Shown here one piece after another: positions 25,927 to 34,030 of a stretch of 64,000 bases of DNA. Position 1 is the first letter of the stretch. Each line of letters starts with the position of its first letter. Origin of the DNA: Ruegeria_C sp041537905 (GTDB lineage: Bacteria > Pseudomonadota > Alphaproteobacteria > Rhodobacterales > Rhodobacteraceae). Location of the stretch: NCBI RefSeq assembly GCF_041537905.1, contig NZ_JBGRUO010000001.1, positions 124,001-188,000 of the forward strand. The letters run 5' to 3'. Below the pieces are notes generated by a model. The model was not told where the DNA came from. It did not search any database and saw only the letters and a list, made by a program, of their open reading frames with translations. The translations under genes were made by a program, and so were the position numbers.

Positions 25927-26853
25927 TCAGCGCTTCAGAAATCGCCCAAGCTTGCGTTTGAGTTTGGTCAGTTTCGATGGGCGGTACATGTAATGCGTGC
26001 GCAATTGTTCCAGCGCCTCCGTGTCTTCCTCAATAACAGTTGGCAAAAGCGGCGCGAAGTCCTGGTTCAGTCCGCCCTGTCGGCGGGCGTTCCAGGGTGA
26101 AGCATGGGTGCCAGACCCATCGAAGCCGATGTTTTCGGCATAGGAATGATACGGAGCAAGACATAGGCCCTGATGGCGAAAGATTGTCGCGTACCAGAAC
26201 ACGGCCCAGGTTTTCATATCGCCGCGGGCATTGCCCTCGACCTGCGCCCAGAAATTCTCGGCCCCATTCAGATTGAACCGATGGATGTCCTGCGCGGTGA
26301 AGCTATCCATCAGGCCCAGTGGGTCGCGTTCAAAATGCTGCCAGCGATCGGCCCAACTGGCCCAGCCCCAGCAACTCATGAAACGCCAGAGATGCGCACC
26401 TGGACGATCATGATTCGCTGCAATCGCTTCGCTATAGCCCGAGATGTGCCAGACGCGGTTCTCTTGCCGATATCGCTGAAGCGCCAGATTCATATAGCTG
26501 AGAAAGGCGGGTGAGGTGACGATGTCGTCTTCTAGCACGATTGCCCGGCCCCGCGCCTGCATCGTCTCGGTCACGCCGTCCTGGATTGAGACCGCAAGCC
26601 CGGCGTTCTCCTCGCGATGCCGCAAATCTATGCTGGCAAAACCAGTTTGTGCCGTGATGACATCTGCGACCTGATTGACCAAATCCACATCCTCGTCGTC
26701 CCGCGGGCCGTCAAGATAGGCAATCAGATCCGTTGCTTCGGCCAGTGGCGACGCGGCCAGCGCAGCCAGCGTGCGGCGCGTGTGATCCGGTCGGTTGAAG
26801 GCAAATAGGCAAACGGCTGCGGGATCGGTACAATCGGCCATAATTTCGGACAC
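25927..26853 (-). CDS. Glycosyltransferase family 2-like protein
   Basis: A 308-residue protein with a GT-A-type N-terminus (AAVCLFAFNRPDHTRRTLAAL) and a DxD-like metal site in IVLEDDIVTSPAFLSYMN. The Trp-rich middle (FMSCWGWASWADRW) resembles GNT-I/GT2-like sugar transferases found in LPS and capsule clusters. Substrate unknown. It ends directly against the TupA-like gene (tail to tail) and lies upstream of the atp operon terminator. Confidence 0.8.
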   Translation of the reverse strand: MSEIMADCTDPAAVCLFAFNRPDHTRRTLAALAASPLAEATDLIAYLDGPRDDEDVDLVNQVADVITAQTGFASIDLRHREENAGLAVSIQDGVTETMQARGRAIVLEDDIVTSPAFLSYMNLALQRYRQENRVWHISGYSEAIAANHDRPGAHLWRFMSCWGWASWADRWQHFERDPLGLMDSFTAQDIHRFNLNGAENFWAQVEGNARGDMKTWAVFWYATIFRHQGLCLAPYHSYAENIGFDGSGTHASPWNARRQGGLNQDFAPLLPTVIEEDTEALEQLRTHYMYRPSKLTKLKRKLGRFLKR

Positions 26854-26934
26854 GCGACTGGATCCCTTCTATTTCGCCATCGCTCTGCGAGGCGGATCAA
26901 CATCCAAATGCCGAGTATCGAGACCCGGAATGAC

Positions 26935-26965
26935 AAAGGCCCGACCCGTTTACGGGCGGGCCTTT
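26935..26965 (-). terminator. Terminator hairpin of the atp operon
   Basis: Near-perfect inverted repeat: AAAGGCCCG pairs with CGGGCCTTT, with an inner CCCG/CGGG extension around a TTTA loop. It lies 28 bases beyond the atpF stop on the minus strand, where the stem ends in CCTTT. Confidence 0.75.
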
Positions 26966-26992
26966 ACTGGATGCGACGGGTCACACCAAAAA

Positions 26993-27553
26993 TCAATGCA
27001 GCTTTGTGCCTACATCAGAGATCGCGTTGTCGATCAGCTTGTTGGCCTCGGCGGCTGTCATCTGCTTGGCGATCACATCGCTTGCAGCCGCAACCGCAAC
27101 GGTGATGGCCTGATCGCGAACTTCCTTGACGGCAGAGGCTTCGGCCGATGCGATCTGGTCCTGCGCAGCCGCAAGGCGGCGGGCGATGGATTGCTCCAGA
27201 TCTGCCTTAGCCTGCTCGGCGGCCAGCGAGGCATCTTCCTTGGCAGCAGCCACGATGGCATCCGCCTGGCCCTGCACTTCTTTCTGCTTGCGCTCATAGG
27301 ATGCCAGCAGCGTCTGGGCCTCTTCGCGCAGGGCGCGGGCCTCATCCAATTCCGACTGAATGCCTTCGGCGCGGGTGTCCAGGGCTCCGCCGATCATCGA
27401 GGGGACCTTGAAATAGAACAGCACGCCGATGAACACGAGGAAGGCCAGCAACACGACAAAGTCGGTATTGCCCAGCGAGAAGAACGGCCCGCTGGCGGCA
27501 AATGCGGGGCTGGCGATACCAGCGGTCAGGACAAGAGCGATGATATTGCGCAT
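26993..27553 (-). CDS. atpF: ATP synthase Fo subunit b
   Basis: Peripheral stalk subunit linking Fo to F1. The 186-residue protein has a cleavable or anchor-type hydrophobic start, a membrane span (FVVLLAFLVFIGVLFYF) and a long Ala/Glu/Lys-rich helix that dimerises with b'. The second stalk gene lies immediately upstream, as in other alphaproteobacteria. It is the last gene of the operon and is followed by a hairpin. Confidence 0.95.
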   Translation of the reverse strand: MRNIIALVLTAGIASPAFAASGPFFSLGNTDFVVLLAFLVFIGVLFYFKVPSMIGGALDTRAEGIQSELDEARALREEAQTLLASYERKQKEVQGQADAIVAAAKEDASLAAEQAKADLEQSIARRLAAAQDQIASAEASAVKEVRDQAITVAVAAASDVIAKQMTAAEANKLIDNAISDVGTKLH

Positions 27554-27558
27554 GACGC

Positions 27559-28116
27559 TTATCCTTTCATCCGGGTCTGAACGGCGCCCGTGACGGCCTT
27601 GGCATCTGCCTTGCCACCCAATGCAGTGACCAGTTCGCCCGCCGTATCGGTGGCGACGGCCTGAATGCTTTCCAGCGCACCGGCGCGGATTTCGGCGATT
27701 GCCTTTTCCGACTCGGCGGCCTTGGCTGCGATCTCGGCATCGGCCTTGGCGATTGCCTCGTCCAGCCCAACCTGAATCTCGGCGCGGGTTTCAGCGGCGA
27801 TGCGCTGCGCCTCGGCACGGGCATCGGCCAGCGCCTTGTTATAGGCCTCTTCCGCCTCGACGGCCTTGGCCTTGAGATCTTCGGCGGCAGCCAGATCGTT
27901 GGTGATGGTCCCCTGACGCTCGGCCAGGATTGCCCCGATACGGGGCAGCGCCACGCGCGACAGGACCAGATAGATCACGACAAGCGTGACCAGCAGCCAG
28001 AAAATCTGGTTCGGGAATGTTTCAAATGCCAGCTGCGGCATGCCCGGAGCGCTGTCAGCGGCGGCATGTGCCGCATCCGCTGCGCCGTGGCTTGCGTCTT
28101 GGGTCTGAGTTGCCAT
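27559..28116 (-). CDS. atpG: ATP synthase Fo subunit b'
   Basis: Second, divergent stalk subunit. The 185-residue protein has an N-terminal extension rich in Ala, His and Asp (about 25 residues), one membrane span (IFWLLVTLVVIYLVLSRVALPRI) and a charged coiled-coil tail. Paired unequal b and b' subunits are usual in photosynthetic and related alphaproteobacteria. Five bases separate it from atpF. Symbols atpG and atpF' are both used for this gene. Confidence 0.93.
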   Translation of the reverse strand: MATQTQDASHGAADAAHAAADSAPGMPQLAFETFPNQIFWLLVTLVVIYLVLSRVALPRIGAILAERQGTITNDLAAAEDLKAKAVEAEEAYNKALADARAEAQRIAAETRAEIQVGLDEAIAKADAEIAAKAAESEKAIAEIRAGALESIQAVATDTAGELVTALGGKADAKAVTGAVQTRMKG

Positions 28117-28206
28117 GTCGTACTCCGAGGAAACGTGAACTTACACCGGGCAGTATCGCGAGTGTCGCGCCCTGCCCGGCCGTAAGGATATGTGTTTCGC
28201 GGGGTC

Positions 28207-28431
28207 TTAGACGGCGAACATCAGCAGCAGGGCGACCAGGAATGCAAAGATGCCCAGTGCTTCTGCAAACGCGATACCGATGAAGAGGGTCGCGGTCTGG
28301 CTGGCGGCTGCCGAAGGGTTGCGCAGAGCGCCAGACAGGAAGCTGCCTGCCACGTTGCCCACACCGATTGCGGCTGCGCCGGAACCGATTGCTGCCAGGC
28401 CTGCGCCGATGTGCGAGAGTTCGCCTTCCAT
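28207..28431 (-). CDS. atpE: ATP synthase Fo subunit c
   Basis: Proton-carrying rotor ring subunit. The 74-residue hairpin protein has helix 1 with the Gly/Ala-rich packing motif (IGSGAAAIGVG), the polar loop RNPS and helix 2 with the proton-binding Glu57 in IAFAEALGIFAF. No sodium-type ligand set is apparent, so it is read as proton-coupled. A 90-base gap to atpG is larger than elsewhere in the operon. Confidence 0.97.
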   Translation of the reverse strand: MEGELSHIGAGLAAIGSGAAAIGVGNVAGSFLSGALRNPSAAASQTATLFIGIAFAEALGIFAFLVALLLMFAV

Positions 28432-28479
28432 GAGAGTTCTCCTTACGATTTGGAAGTTGCGAATTTGGGGTATCGGACC

Positions 28480-29238
28480 TTAATGCGAGGGATGCAGCGC
28501 ATCTTTCAGATACACACAGGTCAGAATGGTAAAGACATAGGCCTGGATGAAGGACACGAGGACCTCCAGACCATACATGGCGGTGATCGCCAGAACCGAG
28601 ACCGGCGAGATCACGGCAATTGCGGCAAAGCCCGCAAACACCTTGATCACCGCATGGCCCGCCATCACGTTACCAGCCAGACGAATGGAGTGGCTGACAG
28701 GGCGGACGAAATAGGAAATCAGCTCGATGATCGCCAGAACCGGGCGCAACGCCAGCGGCGCGCTGGAAACCCAGAACAGGCCCAGAAACGCGGTACCGTT
28801 CTTGACGAAGCCCAGCACGGTCACGGTGATGAAGACCATCAGAGCCAGCACTGCTGTCACGGCGAAATGCGAGGTGGGAGTAAAGGCCGTCGGGATCATG
28901 CCGAGGAAGTTGGCGCAGACGATGAACATGAACAGCGTCATGATATAGGGGAAGAATTTCACCCCTTCCTTGCCGCAGATATCCTCAACCATCTTGTAGA
29001 TGAAGCCATAGGCCAGTTCCGCGATGGACTGGCTGCGGCCGGGTACGATGGCGCGTTTCGAGGTGCTCAGCACCAGGATTGCGATCACGGCGAGAATGGC
29101 GAAACTCAACCACAGAGTCATGTTGGTGGGGGTGTACCAAGCAACGGTGTCACCGCCAAAGAGCGGCTTTACGATGAACTGATCCATCGGGTGGAAAACC
29201 AGGCCACCCTCTTCTGCGCCGTGTGCGTCGCTTGCCAC
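28480..29238 (-). CDS. atpB: ATP synthase Fo subunit a
   Basis: Stator subunit forming the two proton half-channels. The 252-residue protein has several hydrophobic helices, and its essential Arg lies in SHSIRLAGNVMAGHAVIKV, followed by ALEVLVSFIQAYVFTILT-type residues of the last helix (YGLEVLVSFIQAYVF). It starts two bases after atpI ends, so it is cotranscribed. Confidence 0.97.
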   Translation of the reverse strand: MASDAHGAEEGGLVFHPMDQFIVKPLFGGDTVAWYTPTNMTLWLSFAILAVIAILVLSTSKRAIVPGRSQSIAELAYGFIYKMVEDICGKEGVKFFPYIMTLFMFIVCANFLGMIPTAFTPTSHFAVTAVLALMVFITVTVLGFVKNGTAFLGLFWVSSAPLALRPVLAIIELISYFVRPVSHSIRLAGNVMAGHAVIKVFAGFAAIAVISPVSVLAITAMYGLEVLVSFIQAYVFTILTCVYLKDALHPSH

Positions 29239-29240
29239 GT

Positions 29241-29570
29241 CTAGTCCCTCTCGTCTCTCTTGGCCTCAGCAGCCAATTTCTTGTCCTGGACCTCCTGCGC
29301 GCTGCGCATCATCGTCTTGATGCCACCCGCCAGGCCCAACATTGTAAACAGCACCAGGAAAATCGGGATCGTTCCCAGCAGGTAATCCAACCCGTATCCG
29401 ATGCCAAAGCCGATCACGATGCCGGCCGTCAATTCGATGACCATCCGCCAGGCCAACTCGCCCTGGGAAAAGTCCTTGTCGCTTCGGGGCGCAGGCTCCT
29501 GCACCTTTTTCGCCGCTGATATCCGCGCCTCAAGCTGCGACAGTCGCTGCTTTTGGTCGTCCTCAGTCAA
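29241..29570 (-). CDS. atpI: AtpI/AtpZ family ATP synthase assembly protein
   Basis: A 109-residue membrane protein with a charged N-terminal half (coiled-coil-like QRLSQLEARISAAKK) and two spans (VIELTAGIVIGFGIGYGLDYLLG, IFLVLFTMLGLAGGI). Relatives help assemble the c ring or carry magnesium. It is the first gene of the atp operon, as is usual. Confidence 0.9.
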   Translation of the reverse strand: MTEDDQKQRLSQLEARISAAKKVQEPAPRSDKDFSQGELAWRMVIELTAGIVIGFGIGYGLDYLLGTIPIFLVLFTMLGLAGGIKTMMRSAQEVQDKKLAAEAKRDERD

Positions 29571-29661
29571 CGGTTTTGCCCCTTGTCGTCTTGGCCATGG
29601 TGCTAAGGGGGGATGGGCAGAGAGTCAACGACGGATATGACGCACTCTGATGCACGCTAAC

Positions 29662-29681
29662 TATTTGTTTTAAAACGAATA
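29662..29681. promoter_or_regulatory. AT-rich imperfect palindrome upstream of atpI
   Basis: A 20-base near-palindrome, TATTTGTTTTAAAACGAATA, matching its own complement at 18 of 20 positions, in otherwise GC-rich DNA. It lies 92 bases upstream of atpI, between it and the upstream minus-strand genes. It may belong to the atp promoter region or terminate the upstream transcript. Confidence 0.35.
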
Positions 29682-29703
29682 TAGATATCGGACGATCCGC
29701 AAT

Positions 29704-29751
29704 CTAGGGGCCGAACAGGCCAGGGAACCAGGATTTGCCATCTTTGGCCAT
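29704..29751 (-). CDS. Possible 15-residue ORF after the DMT transporter
   Basis: A short open frame encodes MAKDGKSWFPGLFGP. The ATG follows the transporter stop by two bases, and an AAAGG ribosome-binding-type run (at the transporter end) lies six bases upstream, which suggests coupled translation. The aromatic Pro/Gly-rich sequence is not obviously random, but length alone gives little support. I recognise no family. Confidence 0.35.
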   Translation of the reverse strand: MAKDGKSWFPGLFGP

Positions 29752-29753
29752 AT

Positions 29754-30665
29754 TCAACCTTTTGGTTGATTTTCATCCCTGCCCGCTTTCATCAACCAGC
29801 GGATGAGGCGCCCATCGATCAGCGCGAGACCCCCGAAAATCGCGACCATGCCAAGCAGATGTTCCGGCAACAACCGTTCGCCCAGAACCCATGTGCCCAG
29901 GATCAGCGCCGAGATTGGTGCAATGAACGTGACCGTCGAGATGTTTGTCGGCCCGACCTTGGGCAGGACCCAGTAAAAGGTAATGAAGGCTGCAGCGGTC
30001 AGAACAATCCCGATAAAGGCCAGCGAGGCCCAAGTCTCGGCTCTGGTGATGACCGGAATGCCCTCGGCCCATAGCGCGAGAGGCGCGATGGCTATCGTCG
30101 CGCCGGTCAGCGCCAGCGCCGTCAGCACCACCGGCTGCAAGTCGCGAAACGCCCGCGCGATATTGACCGAGAAGGCATAGCAGAGCGGTGCGCAGACCGT
30201 TATCAGGATCGCCCAGAACTCGGATGAGGCGCCGCGGCCCAGCACCGGCAGAGACAATAAGACGATGCCCGCAAACCCGCAGATGACCCCGAGCGTCTTC
30301 ATCAGCGTCGCCCGTTCGCTGCCCGGCCAGAAATGCGATACGATCACCGTAAAAGCCGGGGTCGTGGCGTTGACGATCCCCGCCACGCCAGACGCGATAT
30401 GCTGCTGGCCCAACGCATAAAACGCAAACGGCCCGGCATAGCTGAGCGCGCCAAAGCCCAGCAGTGCAAGGGCCCGCCGCCAACCAAGGCGCACCGGTTT
30501 GCGCGCACCGATCACATAGACCCAGCACCCCAGCGCGCCCAGCCCGACCCGGCCCATCGACACCGACAGAGGCCCCAACTCGCGCAGCAGAATGGCATTG
30601 AACATGAAGGACATGCCCCAGCCGATGCCCAGGACGAAGATCACGATCCAGTATTTCAGTGCCAT
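29754..30665 (-). CDS. EamA-type (DMT superfamily) transporter 1
   Basis: A 303-residue inner-membrane protein with ten hydrophobic helices in two five-helix repeats, typical of RhaT/EamA metabolite exporters. Repeat starts are IVIFVLGIGWGMSFMFNAIL and FWAILITVCAPLCYAFSVN; the second repeat ends with APISALILGTWVLGERL. I start at the ATG at 30665, with AGGGG upstream; the frame is open to 30731. Substrate unknown. It is divergent from the ArsR-type gene. Confidence 0.88.
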   Translation of the reverse strand: MALKYWIVIFVLGIGWGMSFMFNAILLRELGPLSVSMGRVGLGALGCWVYVIGARKPVRLGWRRALALLGFGALSYAGPFAFYALGQQHIASGVAGIVNATTPAFTVIVSHFWPGSERATLMKTLGVICGFAGIVLLSLPVLGRGASSEFWAILITVCAPLCYAFSVNIARAFRDLQPVVLTALALTGATIAIAPLALWAEGIPVITRAETWASLAFIGIVLTAAAFITFYWVLPKVGPTNISTVTFIAPISALILGTWVLGERLLPEHLLGMVAIFGGLALIDGRLIRWLMKAGRDENQPKG

Positions 30666-30743
30666 CTTCGCCCCTCTTCCCCCGCGCACCTTGGAGGGTG
30701 CACGCGATTTGTCAAACCGCTTTCGCCACATTAGGAAGGGCGC

Positions 30744-31094
30744 ATGTCCGACCAGCTCGACACCGTTTTCTCGGCGCTTGCCGACCCGACCCGCCGCGCC
30801 ATCCTCGCCATGCTGTTAGAGGATGACATGGCGGTGACCGACGTGGCCGAGCCGTTCGAGATGTCGCTGGCCGCGATCTCAAAACATCTGGGCATCCTGA
30901 CCCGCGCCGGTCTGGTCGCGCAGGAAAAGCGCGGGCGGGTCAAATGGTGCAAGCTGCAACCCGACGCGATGCGCGAAGCGTCGGTCTGGATGCAGGGCTT
31001 CGGCCAGTTCGAACCGGTGCATCTGGACGCGTTCGAGCGGTTTCTGGAGCGGGAACTGGCCCAGTCGGACAGCGACGGGCCATCTGGCAGTTAA
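30744..31094 (+). CDS. ArsR-family transcriptional regulator
   Basis: A 116-residue winged helix-turn-helix protein. The domain spans ALADPTRRAILAMLLEDDMAVTDVAEPF and the recognition helix is MSLAAISKHLGILTRAGLV. No metal-binding Cys/His cluster is apparent in the recognition helix region, so it resembles the metal-independent SdpR/PadR-like branch common near SRPBCC genes. It is divergent from the DMT transporter by about 78 bases and may control it. It overlaps the next gene tail to tail. Confidence 0.88.
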   Translation: MSDQLDTVFSALADPTRRAILAMLLEDDMAVTDVAEPFEMSLAAISKHLGILTRAGLVAQEKRGRVKWCKLQPDAMREASVWMQGFGQFEPVHLDAFERFLERELAQSDSDGPSGS

Positions 31095-31375
31095 CCTTCC
31101 TGCGAGAACTCAACGCCCAGGATCACGCCGGTCGGATCAGCGGCGCAGGTCCAGGGGGCCACGGCCCCGGCCACCTCGACAGTGGTCAGCGTACCGCTCG
31201 GCACATCCGTGGTCGAGATCGCCTTGACCGCGCCCGGCTGCACATTGGCCTCCGCCGCAACCAGCGCCTCGCAGCTATCCTGCAGGATCGTATGATCATC
31301 GCCGCCGGATGCCCCGCCACCGCAGGCCGCCAGCATTGCAAGCCCCAGCATCAGCCCTATTGCCTCAATCCGCAT
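31091..31375 (-). CDS. Small putative lipoprotein
   Basis: A 94-residue protein from the ATG at 31375 with a lipobox, LAMLAACGGG, and a short mature domain containing SCEALVAAEAN, YS-free polar segments and APWTCAADPTG. Two cysteines in the mature part could pair. No family recognised; possibly an envelope inhibitor-like domain. It overlaps the ArsR gene by four bases, tail to tail. Confidence 0.68.
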   Translation of the reverse strand: MRIEAIGLMLGLAMLAACGGGASGGDDHTILQDSCEALVAAEANVQPGAVKAISTTDVPSGTLTTVEVAGAVAPWTCAADPTGVILGVEFSQEG

Positions 31376-31436
31376 CTCACTGCCCTCATTGTTTGCCTGC
31401 GGCCACATTTGCACGGCGCGCGCCAGCGGCGAACCC

Positions 31437-32357
31437 CTATTCGGGCGACCGTCGCGATATCACCTGCACAGGCTCTTCATCCTTCAGCAGCAGGATCAGC
31501 GCAACGACGGTCAGGGCGACCCCGCCCAGCACCAGAAGCGGCGGCGCGCCACGCCCTTGGGCAAGCTCCCACAGCAGGACCCAGCTGGGCGTCAGATAGG
31601 TATAGGCCATGACCTTGGCGGCTGGCAGGCGCAGCGCGGCATATTGGGTCAGCACAAAGCTGGTACCGGTCGAAAACACCGCCAGATAGAGGATCGTCCA
31701 CCACGCAAAGGGGCGCAGAGCCTGCCAATCCATCGCCCTTAGATCTGACCATGCCACGAGAAACAACAACATCGTCGCGGCCACCAGCATGCCAAACGTG
31801 AAAACTATGGCCGGTTCACCCCGATTCAGCCTGCGTATCATCGGCGTGTAGACCGCATGCGCGATACAGCCCCAGAAATAGATCACCTCGCCCCGACCGA
31901 TATCGAAACTCATCATCGCGTGCAGGTCTGCGCGGAAGATGACCCAAAGCGCGCCCGCGCCTCCGATCGCAAGCGCCAGCGCCATTCTTGGGGTCGTGAC
32001 CTGACGCAGCAAAACCCACCCGACGACGCCCGAGATCACCGGCGTCAGGGTAAAAACCGCCGCCGCACTGACCGGCTTGGCGGTCTTCAGCCCTTCGAAC
32101 ATCAGCACGAAATAGACCGCCATCAACCCGCCAAGGACCACATAGCGCCAAGGCGCCTGCGCCGCCGCACGCGTCAGCCCGCCCATGCGCCAGACAAGCA
32201 GCCCGATCAGCACGGTTGCGATAGCGAACCGGACGGCGTTCAGGGCTGCGGGCTCAATCTCATTGGCAATCTGCGCACCCAGCGAGAAGCTTCCCGCAAC
32301 CAGCGCCGAGAAGGTGAGCATCGCAAGATGCCCGCGTTGCGCTGGGGTCAGGGGCAC
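31437..32357 (-). CDS. EamA-type (DMT superfamily) transporter 2
   Basis: A 306-residue membrane protein from a GTG at 32357, or 294 from the ATG at 32321. I prefer the GTG: it gives PLTPAQRGHLAMLTFSALV as start, overlaps the LysR stop region, and has GAGG upstream. Ten hydrophobic helices form two repeats (GLKTAKPVSAAAVFTLTPVI and the later LPAAKVMAYTYLTPSWVLLW are the conserved helix-four-type segments). Likely metabolite exporter. It is probably coupled to the upstream LysR gene. Confidence 0.86.
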   Translation of the reverse strand: MPLTPAQRGHLAMLTFSALVAGSFSLGAQIANEIEPAALNAVRFAIATVLIGLLVWRMGGLTRAAAQAPWRYVVLGGLMAVYFVLMFEGLKTAKPVSAAAVFTLTPVISGVVGWVLLRQVTTPRMALALAIGGAGALWVIFRADLHAMMSFDIGRGEVIYFWGCIAHAVYTPMIRRLNRGEPAIVFTFGMLVAATMLLFLVAWSDLRAMDWQALRPFAWWTILYLAVFSTGTSFVLTQYAALRLPAAKVMAYTYLTPSWVLLWELAQGRGAPPLLVLGGVALTVVALILLLKDEEPVQVISRRSPE

Positions 32358-33238
32358 CAGTTGGTGGCCTCCGACTTGAGGAACGTGAGAAAGGCCTGCA
32401 CCTTGGTGGTGCGATGCAAATCCACATGGGTGACGAGCCACAGCTTGCCTGCCCAGTCCGGCAGCGGGTCCATCACTTCGACCAGTTCCGCGTGGCGCAC
32501 CGCTTCCCACCGCGCCATGAAGCCGATGCCCGCCCCGGCAATCACCGCCTCCTGCATGGTGAAGCCATTGGTGCAGCGAAACGAGATCCGATCCACCGTG
32601 ATTTGTTCCCGCAGCCAGCGCGAAAAGGGCGCGCGGCTGTTTTCATCGTCGGTGGCGACAAAGAAATGCTCTGCGAACTCCGAGATGCTGCCGGGTTTGC
32701 CGTGGCGCGAGATATACTCCTTGCTGGCATAAAGTCCGATATCCTGGCTGAGAAAGGGCTGCACCACGTTGTCCGGCTGATCCGGCGCAGCACCGGCGCG
32801 GATCGCCACATGCGCCTCGCCATATTCCAGCCGGAACAGCCGGTCCCCGGTCAGGTACCGCACGATCAGGCCCGGATGCGCCTGCTGGAACCGGGTCAGC
32901 GTGGGCACAAGCATCGGTGCCAGCGACGACAGCGAGGTCACCACCAGCTCGCCCGAGACATCGTCGCCCTGTCCCTTCAGGCGTCCGACCAACTGGCTGA
33001 ACTGATCGTCGGTGGCTTGTGCGACCCGCAGCAGGTCCTCACCGGATTCGGTGGGCGTGTAGCCGCGCGCATGGCGTTGAAACAGCTTGACGCCCAGCCG
33101 GGCCTCGATCGCGTCGATATGGCGGATGACCGTCGCGTGATGGACACCCAGAACCTCGGCCGCGCCGCTTACCGTTCCCATTCGGGCGACCTGATAGGCC
33201 GTCCTGACCTCGTCCCAGTTATCCATCTTCCGGCTCAT
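32348..33238 (-). CDS. LysR-type transcriptional regulator
   Basis: About 296 residues from the ATG at 33238 (ATG at 33226 also possible). The N-terminal HTH is WDEVRTAYQVARMGTVSGAAEVLGVHHATVIRHIDAIEARLG spread over residues 7-50, followed by the substrate-binding domain (GELVVTSLSSLAPMLVPTL). It is divergent from the azoreductase gene, and a 9-base inverted repeat lies between them. The EamA transporter follows downstream in coupled arrangement. Confidence 0.9.
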   Translation of the reverse strand: MSRKMDNWDEVRTAYQVARMGTVSGAAEVLGVHHATVIRHIDAIEARLGVKLFQRHARGYTPTESGEDLLRVAQATDDQFSQLVGRLKGQGDDVSGELVVTSLSSLAPMLVPTLTRFQQAHPGLIVRYLTGDRLFRLEYGEAHVAIRAGAAPDQPDNVVQPFLSQDIGLYASKEYISRHGKPGSISEFAEHFFVATDDENSRAPFSRWLREQITVDRISFRCTNGFTMQEAVIAGAGIGFMARWEAVRHAELVEVMDPLPDWAGKLWLVTHVDLHRTTKVQAFLTFLKSEATNWCP

Positions 33239-33239
33239 G

Positions 33240-33291
33240 TGCAAATTCTAACAATACCTGTTGATTTTCCACAGTTGCGTTCGAATTTGCA
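33240..33291. promoter_or_regulatory. Inverted repeat between LysR and azoreductase genes
   Basis: Arms TGCAAATTC and GAATTTGCA, each nine bases and exactly complementary, separated by 34 bases and spanning most of the divergent intergenic region. Spacing that long could represent two binding half-sites for the LysR regulator with DNA bending, or chance. Confidence 0.45.
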
Positions 33292-33340
33292 ATGCCCAAT
33301 CTCATCCCCACACCCAGTTCTCTTTCCAAAGGCCACAGAC

Positions 33341-33922
33341 ATGACCCAGACCATCCTACATATCGATGCCTCCGCCCGCCTGCAAAACTCGACAACTCGC
33401 GACCTGTCGGACCGGATCGTCCGTGCGCTTGGCGCAAGCGGGATCATCCGCCGCGATCTGGCAACGCCCCTGCCGCTGATCACCGAAACCTGGGTCGAGG
33501 CGAATTTCACGCCCGCCGAAAACCGCGACGCCCTGCAGCGCGATGTTCTGTCGCTGTCGGACGCGCTGGTCGATGAACTGCAACGTGCCGACACCATCGT
33601 GATCGGGCTGCCGATCTACAATTTCTCCGTTCCTGCCGCGTTCAAGGCCTGGCTCGACCTGATCGCGCGCGCCGGGTTGACGTTCAAATATACCGAAAAC
33701 GGTCCCGTTGGCCTGCTGGAAGGCAAACGTGCCGTGCTGGCTGTTGCCTCGGGCGGCACGGAGGTGGGGTCGGATATCGATTTCGCCACCGGCTACACAC
33801 GCCATGTGCTGGGCTTTGTGGGCATCAAAGATGTCGACATCATCGCCGCTGACCAAATGGCCGTGAATGCCGATGCTGCGCTGGCCAATGCCTATCAGGC
33901 GATCGAGACCCTCGCCGCCTGA
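33341..33922 (+). CDS. azoR: FMN-dependent NADH:quinone reductase / azoreductase (AzoR family)
   Basis: Flavodoxin-fold quinone reductase of 193 residues. It has the FMN phosphate loop region HIDASARLQNSTTRDLSDRI, LPIYNFSVPAAFKAWLDL (the family's P-x-Y-N-F segment), and the flavin-contacting VASGGT. Such enzymes reduce quinones and azo dyes with NADH. It is divergent from a LysR gene, a common arrangement for this family, so LysR control is likely. Confidence 0.9.
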   Translation: MTQTILHIDASARLQNSTTRDLSDRIVRALGASGIIRRDLATPLPLITETWVEANFTPAENRDALQRDVLSLSDALVDELQRADTIVIGLPIYNFSVPAAFKAWLDLIARAGLTFKYTENGPVGLLEGKRAVLAVASGGTEVGSDIDFATGYTRHVLGFVGIKDVDIIAADQMAVNADAALANAYQAIETLAA

Positions 33923-33949
33923 CCGCCTCGTCGTCGCCACTCACGGCAG

Positions 33950-33985
33950 GACGGGGCGGGTTTTCGGCTGGAAATCCGCCCCGTC
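33950..33985 (+). terminator. Long hairpin after azoR
   Basis: A continuous stem of about 16 base pairs: GACGGGGCGG pairs with CCGCCCCGTC and the pairing runs on through the T/A-rich stretch to a small loop. It lies 27 bases after the azoR stop and about 45 bases before the racemase. There is no T run, so termination is inferred. Confidence 0.5.
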
Positions 33986-34030
33986 AGAGCACAGAGTCGC
34001 CCCGATGACCGCATCGGAGGAGACAGGCTC

